A DNA stretch of 10,428 bases from Deltaproteobacteria bacterium (GTDB lineage Bacteria; Myxococcota_A; Polyangia; Haliangiales; Haliangiaceae), in contig JACCYD010000020.1 of the NCBI GenBank assembly GCA_013696695.1, forward strand, positions 1-10,428. The letters run 5' to 3'. The position numbers were made by a program, and so were the translations under genes. The notes under the pieces were generated by a model. It was given only the letters and a program-made list of their open reading frames with translations. It did not search any database and was not told the DNA's origin. How positions within the stretch are numbered: the stretch's first letter is position 1; the number at the start of each line of letters is the position of its first letter. This document shows positions 1 through 5,537 of the stretch, piece by piece.

Positions 1-1
1 C

Positions 2-1168
2 ATGAAGGCCACCGGTGTCGTCATCGTCGGCAAGACCAACACCTCGGAGCTCGGCTTGCTCGGCGTCACCGAGCCCGAGATGCGTGGCCCGACGCGCAAC
101 CCGTGGAGCCTCGACCACACGCCGTGCGGTTCGAGCGGTGGCACCGCCGCGATCGTCGCGTCGCGTGCGGTGACCATGGGGCACGGCGGCGATGGCGGCG
201 GCTCGATCCGGATCCCGTCGTCGGCGTGTGGCCTGTTCGGCCTCAAGCCGACGCGCGCGCGCAATCCGCTCGGCCCGAACCTGTCGGAGAGCTGGGGCGG
301 CTACGTGCAGCCCGGCGTGCTCACCATCAGCGTGCGCGATTGCGCCGCGATGCTCGATGCTACGCAAGGTCCCGAGCCCGGCGCGATCTATGCGGCGCCG
401 CCGCGCGAGCATCCGTACATCGAGGAGATTCGCAAGGTCCCCCGCAAGCTGCGCATCGGCTTCTCCACCGGGGCGCAGCTCGGCCACGGCACGCACGTCG
501 ATGTCCAAGCCGCCGTCAAGGATGCCGCCGCGTTGTGCGCGTCACTCGGTCACAGCGTCGAGGAGACGTCGCTGCCGCTCGACCGCGATGCGCTGGTGGC
601 CGCGTACTTCGCACAGGTCTGCGTCGGCGCCGCGGCGAGTATCGATCAGACGGCCGTGTGGGTCGGCCGCAAGCCAACGCCCGCCGACTTCGAGCCGACG
701 ACGTGGTTGCTCGCCACCATCGGCCGCAAGCTGCCCGCGATGGATCTGCAGCGCTCGCGCGATACCTGTCACGCCACCAGCCGCGCGCTCGGCAAGTTCT
801 TCCAGACCTACGACGTGTTCCTCGACGGCACGCTCGCGTACCCACCGATGAAGATCGGCCAGCTCGCGCTCAAGCCCGCCGAGCGCATCGCCCTCAGCGC
901 GTTGCGCGTGGTGTCGCCGAAGATCGTGCTCGACAAGCTGCTCGCGACGATGGGCGCCAACGCGCTCGACAAGACGCCGAACACGCAGGTCGCGAATCAG
1001 ACCGGCGTTCCCGCGATGAGCGTCCCGCTGTACTGGAATGCCGCCGGGCTGCCGATCGGGGTGCAGTTCATGGCGCCGCTCGGCGACGAGGCGACGCTGT
1101 TTCAGCTCGCCGCCCAGCTCGAGAAAGCGCGCCCGTGGGTGGGCCGCATCCCGCCAATCTCGCGATGA
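2..1168 (+). CDS. Amidase signature family hydrolase, 5'-truncated by window edge
   Basis: Hydrolyses a carbon-nitrogen amide bond using the Ser-cisSer-Lys triad of the amidase signature family; the substrate cannot be told from sequence. Visible residues (numbering from the ATG at 2): GSSGG at 43-47 with the cis-Ser S44, and DGGGSIRIPSS at 64-74 with the nucleophile S68. The 24-residue spacing equals that of S217/S241 in fatty acid amide hydrolase. FGLKPT at 79-84 and the C-terminal block NQTGVPAMSVP...GLPIGVQFMAP at about 330-360 are also typical. The catalytic Lys should lie upstream and is not in the window. The text KATGVVIVGKTNTSE normally lies 100 or more residues into these proteins, so the ATG at position 2 is very likely internal and the gene starts before base 1. 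The end at TGA 1166-1168 is natural. Family call is firm; a specific name (GatA, aryl acylamidase, 6-aminohexanoate hydrolase) is not justified. Confidence 0.93.
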   Translation: MKATGVVIVGKTNTSELGLLGVTEPEMRGPTRNPWSLDHTPCGSSGGTAAIVASRAVTMGHGGDGGGSIRIPSSACGLFGLKPTRARNPLGPNLSESWGGYVQPGVLTISVRDCAAMLDATQGPEPGAIYAAPPREHPYIEEIRKVPRKLRIGFSTGAQLGHGTHVDVQAAVKDAAALCASLGHSVEETSLPLDRDALVAAYFAQVCVGAAASIDQTAVWVGRKPTPADFEPTTWLLATIGRKLPAMDLQRSRDTCHATSRALGKFFQTYDVFLDGTLAYPPMKIGQLALKPAERIALSALRVVSPKIVLDKLLATMGANALDKTPNTQVANQTGVPAMSVPLYWNAAGLPIGVQFMAPLGDEATLFQLAAQLEKARPWVGRIPPISR

Positions 1169-1286
1169 ACGAACGTCGCGACGGGCTACTGGTGCCCGCC
1201 GGGCGGCGGATGCGCACACGAGAATCCCGCAAGTGCTGCGAGTGCGATGCCGCACCGTGGCATTGCCTTCGCACCCTCTCCCGGGC

Positions 1287-1535
1287 ATGACCGACAAGTC
1301 CAAGAAGCTGCAAGACGCGATCGACCAGGTTGCCGACGTGTTGAAGAACGGCGTCGAAAAGGTTGCCGATCAGATCGAAGAGACTCGCCAGAAGCGCGAG
1401 GAGAAGCGCGAGCAGCTCGGCGAAAAGGTTCGCGATGTCAGCGACCGAGCCGGCGAGAAGCTCCGCGATGCGGGCGACAAGCTCGGCGAGATCGTCGAAG
1501 GCACTGGCAAGAAGCTCGACGACAAGCTCGACTGA
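1287..1535 (+). CDS. Small charged amphipathic-helix protein with 11-residue repeats (LEA/apolipoprotein-like)
   Basis: An 82-residue, highly charged protein rich in Lys, Glu and Asp, with no Cys, no Pro, no signal peptide and no membrane segment. The whole chain looks helical. From residue 45 it carries three consecutive 11-residue units, GEKVRDVSDRA, GEKLRDAGDKL and GEIVEGTGKKL, ending in DDKLD. Eleven-residue amphipathic repeats of this kind are known from group 3 LEA (desiccation-protection) proteins and apolipoprotein-like helices, so a chaperone-like, stress-protective or surface-coating role is possible, but this is inference. The ATG at 1287 was chosen because the repeat-like, charged protein begins there; in-frame sequence upstream is the out-of-frame shadow of the amidase. 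No clear ribosome binding site is visible. The gene follows the amidase by 118 bp on the same strand. Its TGA at 1533-1535 lies in the first unit of a 14-bp tandem repeat. Confidence 0.7.
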   Translation: MTDKSKKLQDAIDQVADVLKNGVEKVADQIEETRQKREEKREQLGEKVRDVSDRAGEKLRDAGDKLGEIVEGTGKKLDDKLD

Positions 1536-1574
1536 TCTACGTCGACTGATCTACGCCGACTGATCTACGTCGAC
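1530..1574. repeat. 14-bp tandem repeat, three copies, overlapping a stop codon
   Basis: The unit gactgatctacgtc occurs head to tail at 1530-1543, 1544-1557 (one mismatch, gcc for gtc) and 1558-1571, followed by a further gac. The first unit contains the last codon and TGA stop of the small helical protein. Because 14 is not a multiple of three, the TGA triplets at 1533, 1547 and 1561 fall in all three plus-strand frames. The complement carries TAG in the same way for minus-strand reading. The repeat lies between two convergent genes. Confidence 0.9.
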
Positions 1575-1591
1575 GCACGATCGATCGACCG

Positions 1592-2095
1592 TCACTTCGG
1601 GCGGCGCATCACGCCGCCCATGACGTGCAACCTGTCGGGGCTGAAGTCGGCCTGGACGTAGATGGGGTGAAAGCCGGTCCGCTCCACCGACAACGTGTGC
1701 TTGCCGGTCAACGTGCCGCTCCATGGCGTCTTCGCGAACGGCTTGCTTCGATCGTTGTCGAGATAGATCTCTGCCCCTGGCGGCTCGGTCTCGATCACGG
1801 CCAGTCCGCGAAACGCGAGGTCGCCGAATCGGCCGCGCTCTGTTTTGCGCGCCGCCGGATCGCGGAGCACGCGGATGATGTCCGTGACGCGTTTGCGATC
1901 TGTCGCCGCTGGGTCGGCCGATAGATACGCCTCGTACAGCTCGATCGCACGCTTGAACGCGCTGGTATCACCGCCACGCGCCGCGAGGTGCGAGCACGTG
2001 GCCGCGTCGTAGAGAAACACCGGATTGTCCCGCGCGTCGTAGGTCTCGAGGACCTTCGTCGTGCACTCGGCATACTGCTGTTTGCCGTGATGCAA
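1592..2095 (-). CDS. TPR-like/PEGA C-terminal part of the frameshifted Ser/Thr kinase
   Basis: This 167-codon frame (TTG at 2095, TGA at 1592-1594) reads as the C-terminal half of the adjacent kinase, not as a separate gene. Residues about 5-60 (GKQQYAECTTKVLETYDARDNP onward) look like a tetratricopeptide-type helical region, as often found after the membrane segment of myxobacterial kinases. Residues about 97-150 contain VIETEPPGAEIYLD, a classic PEGA domain opening, an extracytoplasmic beta domain. A stop at 2111-2113 closes this frame just upstream, and no ribosome binding site precedes the TTG. Skipping one base near 2093 joins the kinase text MQRSF to HHGKQQYAEC and gives a smooth 545-residue protein. 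A separate small protein starting at TTG is possible but much less likely. See the kinase entry and findings. Confidence 0.72.
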   Translation of the reverse strand: MHHGKQQYAECTTKVLETYDARDNPVFLYDAATCSHLAARGGDTSAFKRAIELYEAYLSADPAATDRKRVTDIIRVLRDPAARKTERGRFGDLAFRGLAVIETEPPGAEIYLDNDRSKPFAKTPWSGTLTGKHTLSVERTGFHPIYVQADFSPDRLHVMGGVMRRPK

Positions 2096-3230
2096 ACGAT
2101 CGCTGCATCGTCATCAGCGATTTGGCCGCCGCCTCGGCGACCGCACCCTTCGGCGGAAGCATCGCTGGTGCTGGTGACGGGACCGGTGCTGGCGAAATCG
2201 CCGGCGCAGGCGGCGAATCGGACCGCGTCGCGACATAGATCGTCGCTGCGATACCGACGACCGCGAGCGATCCGAGCACCGGCCACAGCCACCGCCGCTT
2301 CGGAGCGGGAGCCGTCGCCGTGGGCGATGCGGGCTGCAGCGCCTCGAGGAGCGCCGTCATCGAGTCGAAACGATCGTCAGGATTCACCGCGAGCCCGCGC
2401 ACGATCGCCGCGTGAATCACGGCCGGCACTTCCGTGGCCACAGGATCGCGCATGCGTCCGGCCCTGACGTTATCCGCGAGCTCGTCGTACGTGGTTCCGC
2501 CGAACGGAAACCTCTCGTACAGCGCCGCGTACAGCGCGACGCAATAGGCGAACTGATCCGCGCGTGCATCGACGCTGCGGCCATCGTGCTGTTCCGGAGC
2601 CATGTAGCGCGGCGTTCCGAGCACCGCGCCGGTCGCCGTCAACTTCGAGTCGAGCTCGAGGCGAGCGTCGTTCGGCTTCGCGGCAGTCGATTCACCCGAC
2701 GACGCCACGAGTCCGAAATCGGTGACCCGCACGCGCCCGTCGCTGCCGACCAGCACGTTGTCGGGCTTGAAGTCACGATGCACCAGCCCCGCAGCATGCG
2801 CGGCCGCGAGCCCGCGCCCGGCGAGCAGGTACGTCGCCAGGATCTCCCGCCAGGGACGCTTCGCTTGCCAGCGGGTCAGCGTGCCGCCGAGGACGTACTC
2901 CATCGCCAGATACACCTGGCCATCGTGCGTCCCGACCTCGTGTACGACGATCACATTCTCGTGCGACAGCTGGGCCATCCCCTGCGCCTCGCGTAGCAAC
3001 CGGCGGTTCGATGCGCCCGAACCCGAGCCACCGGTGTGCATGACCTTGATCGCGACGCGACGCCCGAGCGTCGGATCCGTCGCGAGCATGACCGTGCCCA
3101 TCCCGCCCTGCCCGAGCTTCGCTTCGATCGTGAAGCGCCCGAGCGTCGGCGGTAGATCGAGAGGACGCGCCGGCGGTCCACTCGCGGCTAGCGTCTCCGC
3201 CAGCCCGGGCGTGTCGTCGTCAGCGCTCAG
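1968..3230 (-). pseudogene. Membrane-anchored Ser/Thr protein kinase (PknB-like), start lost and frameshifted
   Basis: A Hanks-type protein kinase that would phosphorylate Ser/Thr on partner proteins. Numbering from the ATG at 3101: VAIK with the ATP-binding K19, helix-C Glu in LLREAQ (E38), HRDFKPDN with catalytic D110, DFG at 128-130 and APE at 168-170. All key residues are present. A membrane segment at about 271-291 is followed by a Pro/Ala-rich stretch. The glycine-rich loop GQGGMGTV is encoded upstream of that ATG: the frame continues as LGRFTIEAKLGQGG and is preceded by a disordered lead, SADDDTPGLAETLAASG. No in-frame ATG, GTG or TTG exists from 3102 back to the stop at 3300-3302; only CTG codons at 3228-3230 and 3201-3203 do, so the 3230 start is a proposal. 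Downstream the frame shifts near 2093 and ends with about 40 unrelated residues at 1968. It follows the dodecin gene without a gap. It is either a decaying gene or a gene with two sequence errors. Confidence 0.85.
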
Positions 3231-3231
3231 G

Positions 3232-3453
3232 CTAGCCGTCGTACTTGAAGGACAGCGAGACGCGGGCGCGATACGCGACGACCTTGCCGTCCTCGATCTT
3301 CATGTCGAGCTTCGAGACCTCCGCGATCCGGAGATCGCGCAGCGACTTCGCCGCCGTCTCGACCGCATTCTTCGCGGCGTCTTCCCACGACTTCGTGCTC
3401 GTGCCGATGATCTCGGTGACGCGGTAAACACCCACTTCGTCTTTTTTGGCCAT
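3232..3453 (-). CDS. Dodecin family flavin-binding protein
   Basis: A 73-residue protein matching the dodecin family in length and sequence throughout. Dodecins assemble into hollow dodecamers that bind flavins (FMN, riboflavin or lumichrome), acting as flavin stores or photoprotective scavengers in the cytoplasm. Seen here: VYRVTEIIGTSTKSWEDAAKNAVETAAKSL, covering the first strand and the single long helix, then LRIAEVSKLDMKIEDGKVVAYRARVSLSFKY, the two remaining strands of the beta-alpha-beta-beta fold, including the family's IAEV and YRARVSLSFKY blocks. The ATG at 3453 gives the usual length; a GAGGAT stretch lies about 18 bases upstream, rather far for a ribosome binding site. The gene lies 25 bp after the lysozyme gene and ends directly before the proposed kinase start, so co-transcription is likely. 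A run of six A follows the second codon, unusual in this GC-rich DNA. Confidence 0.93.
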   Translation of the reverse strand: MAKKDEVGVYRVTEIIGTSTKSWEDAAKNAVETAAKSLRDLRIAEVSKLDMKIEDGKVVAYRARVSLSFKYDG

Positions 3454-3478
3454 GTGCCGGACGGTACGCGATCCTCGA

Positions 3479-4210
3479 TCAGAGCGGGTGCTCGCTGAGG
3501 CACGGGTTCGGGTTCGACCAGCGGTCGACCCACGACCCGCTCGCGCACTGGTACCACTGCCCGTCAAACTTGCTTTCGACGCAAGTGTTCTCGGGCATGT
3601 CCATCTGCAGCGTTCCGGAGAAGCAGGTGATGCCGGTCGACGTGCCGGGCGGCGGCGGCGTGCTCGCGCCTCCACCGTAGTCGCGGAGTGCTTGCGTCGC
3701 GTACGTCAGGCGCTTGCCCTGTGCGCAGGTCCCGCAGCGTTCGTAGCGATTCTGGAACACGATGACTGCTTGCGAGAGCGTCGTCGCCGCGCGGAGCTCG
3801 CTGAGCCCGAAGCCGCCGACCACCGAGAGCTCGTGCCACATGAAGTCGAGCTGCGTCTGCAGTGCCCAGCGATCGGCACCGCGGGCGTTCGCGAACTTCA
3901 CCACGTTGTTCGGATCGGTGTTCCAGCGTCCGCCGACCGACCATTGCGCGATGCCGCGACCCGGTCCGCCGCCAAGCTCCACCGCCGTAGGCCGAGCGCT
4001 GGACTCCTGCATCAAGTTGCCGACGATGCCGGCCGACTGGACCTCGGTGAGGCCCTTGGCGACGAAGTAATTGAAGGCGGTGCGCGCGTTGTTACCGAGC
4101 GCCGCTTCGGATCGTGCCGGCGGCAGATCGTCCTCGGTCGGCAGGGTCTCGTCGCCGACGACGCACGCGCACATGACAAGGGTGGCTACTGCAATGGCCA
4201 GTGATCGCAT
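3479..4210 (-). CDS. Secreted lipoprotein with phage-tail-type lysozyme domain and Cys-rich tail
   Basis: A 243-residue putative peptidoglycan hydrolase. Residues 1-16 form a signal peptide, MRSLAIAVATLVMCAC, with a likely lipid-attached Cys at 16 (C14 is also possible), so an outer-membrane or periplasmic lipoprotein is inferred. Residues about 40-180 match the phage tail lysozyme family (phi29 gp13-like): TAFNYFVAKGLTEVQSAGIVGNL, then MQES with the expected catalytic Glu E69, and RGIAQWS at 85-91. C159 and C162 (RCGTC) may pair. A Pro-rich linker, STPPPPGTST, leads to a 45-residue tail with C196, C210, C222 and C237 and several Trp, perhaps a wall-binding module. The start at 4210 was chosen for the signal peptide. 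An in-frame ATG at 4357 is preceded by AGGAG at good spacing and would add 49 residues, but that stretch has weak third-position GC. Lysis, wall remodelling and predation are all possible roles. Confidence 0.82.
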   Translation of the reverse strand: MRSLAIAVATLVMCACVVGDETLPTEDDLPPARSEAALGNNARTAFNYFVAKGLTEVQSAGIVGNLMQESSARPTAVELGGGPGRGIAQWSVGGRWNTDPNNVVKFANARGADRWALQTQLDFMWHELSVVGGFGLSELRAATTLSQAVIVFQNRYERCGTCAQGKRLTYATQALRDYGGGASTPPPPGTSTGITCFSGTLQMDMPENTCVESKFDGQWYQCASGSWVDRWSNPNPCLSEHPL

Positions 4211-4571
4211 GTGAAAGACTCTGCGCAAGCGACGTGCCTTACAGTGAATCGGGCTACTCGCGTGAAAGGTCGGTGCACGATTGTTTGCAGTGGAGTGCTC
4301 ACCCTCGGATTCGATCCCCCTGGCAACAGCCGTCGTCACTGCCTCGAGATCGCTCATGCGGGGCTCCTGTGAATGGGTTGTGATCACGCGTACACCGGCA
4401 TCGTCGCGACGGTCGGCGGCAGGATGGTTCGGCATGCGAGACCGAGGTCCAAGTCGTGTGCCGGCGAGTGGCGCTGCGGTCTCGCGTGGTTGCGGCCGCA
4501 GGCCGCCCGGCCAGGAAGCCATCACCGCCAGTACGTGGCACGAGATGGTAGGCCGATGGCGCGTTCGGTTG
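4211..4571. other. 361-bp intergenic region upstream of the lysozyme gene
   Basis: No convincing gene on either strand. It should hold the promoter of the lysozyme-dodecin-kinase row and any terminator for the AraC gene, but I cannot point to a clear -35/-10 pair or a hairpin with a T-run. The 4211-4300 part is less GC-rich than its surroundings. On the minus strand, AGGAG at about 4365-4369 precedes an ATG at 4355-4357 that is in frame with the lysozyme gene. A NotI-type gcggccgc palindrome lies near 4492. Confidence 0.6.
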
Positions 4572-5537
4572 CTACTCGTCGAGCGAGCGGCGCATCGCGC
4601 GCGTATCCGAGAAGCCAAGCTGCCGCGCGATCTCCGCTTCCTCGACGTTGCCGCCGCGCAGCTCCGCGCGCCGGCGTTGACGCACGTGCGCGAGGACGTC
4701 GCGATACGTCGTGCCTGCATCCGCGAGATGACGCTGCAAGCTGCGCCGTGTCATCGCGAGCGCACTCGCAACGTCATCGACCTCGAGCTCGCCACTGGCG
4801 AGTCTCACCTCGACCACGCGAACGAGCTGCGACACGATGTCGACCGAGCCGAGCCGCGCGAGCTGCCCGCGCGCTTGCTCCGACAGGAAGTTGAACAGCA
4901 ACGGATCCGCGGTGCGCGGCGCCAACGCCATCACATGACGCGGCACCGCGATGCCGCAATCGCGCGCCTGAAACCGCACCGGGCAACCGAAGTGCTGCGC
5001 GACCGCCTCCGCACCCTCGGTACGCGCGTGCGAGAACCACACGCTCGAGAGCGTCATCCGACCGCCGGGCAACACCGACGCGATCTGCCGCACGATGTAC
5101 GAGAAACTGAACTCGTTGAGGTGCGTGCCGAGCGTGTCGCGCTGCGCGCCGAGCGAGTAGTGCAAGCTACCCTCGTCGCCGTCGACGTAGCGAAACAACC
5201 CGCTCGGGTTGATCAGCGCTGCGAGCTCGCTCAACACGCGCAGCCCGGCCTCGACGCTCGGCGCGGTCCGCATCACGAACTCGGCGAGGCCATACGATCC
5301 GCCGGGCAACGCCCCCGCGAGATCGATGCCGAACAGCGGCGCTTCGAGGCGCGTCGCGCACAGGCCGATGAATTGCTGCACGCGCGCGAGCGGCGCCGTG
5401 ATCTCGCCTCGCGCCCCGCTCGCGGGTAATCCGGTCTCCTCGAGCAGCTGCGCGACGTCGATCCCGCGACGCGACAGGATCGCGCCGATCACCGGAATCA
5501 TGCGGAACGTGAACAGCGGACCGGTCTTCGACTTCAC
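4572..5537 (-). CDS. AraC-family transcriptional regulator, apparently cut short in its second HTH
   Basis: A 321-residue regulator. Residues about 15-200 resemble the N-terminal ligand-sensing domain of the OruR/ArgR-like AraC group (opening FRMIPVIGAILSRRGIDVAQLLEETGLP, middle GGSYGLAEFVMRTAPSVEAGLRVL). The first DNA-binding helix-turn-helix is at 251-282 (LEVDDVASALAMTRRSLQRHL) and the second begins at 299 (EEAEIARQLGFSDTRAMRRSLDE). It then stops at TAG 4572-4574. Reading past the TAG gives QPNAPSAYH, which matches the family's usual ending of the type W-x-G-x-S-P-S-A-Y-R, with the TAG in the place of the frequent Trp. The GTG start at 5537 was chosen because it gives a natural N-terminus and overlaps the stop of the upstream membrane-protein gene as GTGA, implying translational coupling. 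ATG at 5501 is the alternative. The regulator may act on that operon or on a nearby target; this is not shown. Confidence 0.88.
   Translation of the reverse strand: MKSKTGPLFTFRMIPVIGAILSRRGIDVAQLLEETGLPASGARGEITAPLARVQQFIGLCATRLEAPLFGIDLAGALPGGSYGLAEFVMRTAPSVEAGLRVLSELAALINPSGLFRYVDGDEGSLHYSLGAQRDTLGTHLNEFSFSYIVRQIASVLPGGRMTLSSVWFSHARTEGAEAVAQHFGCPVRFQARDCGIAVPRHVMALAPRTADPLLFNFLSEQARGQLARLGSVDIVSQLVRVVEVRLASGELEVDDVASALAMTRRSLQRHLADAGTTYRDVLAHVRQRRRAELRGGNVEEAEIARQLGFSDTRAMRRSLDE

Noticed and set aside
1599..1619. Perfect inverted repeat with arms gggcggcg and cgccgccc and a 5-bp loop
   Set aside because: It lies inside the last codons of the minus-strand PEGA frame and has no T-run on either side, so it is not supported as a terminator.
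3442..3447. Run of six A (minus strand) after the second codon of dodecin as a slippage site
   Set aside because: The dodecin frame is intact through its whole length; AAAAAA simply encodes Lys-Lys.
4485..4521. GC-rich palindromic stretch around gcggccgc as a terminator for the AraC gene
   Set aside because: The pairing is short, the arms are mixed, and no T-run follows; such runs are common by chance at this GC content.
4281..5429. Long plus-strand open frame (about 380 codons)
   Set aside because: It is antisense to the AraC gene and reads as Arg/His-rich text without domains, typical of a mirror frame in high-GC DNA.
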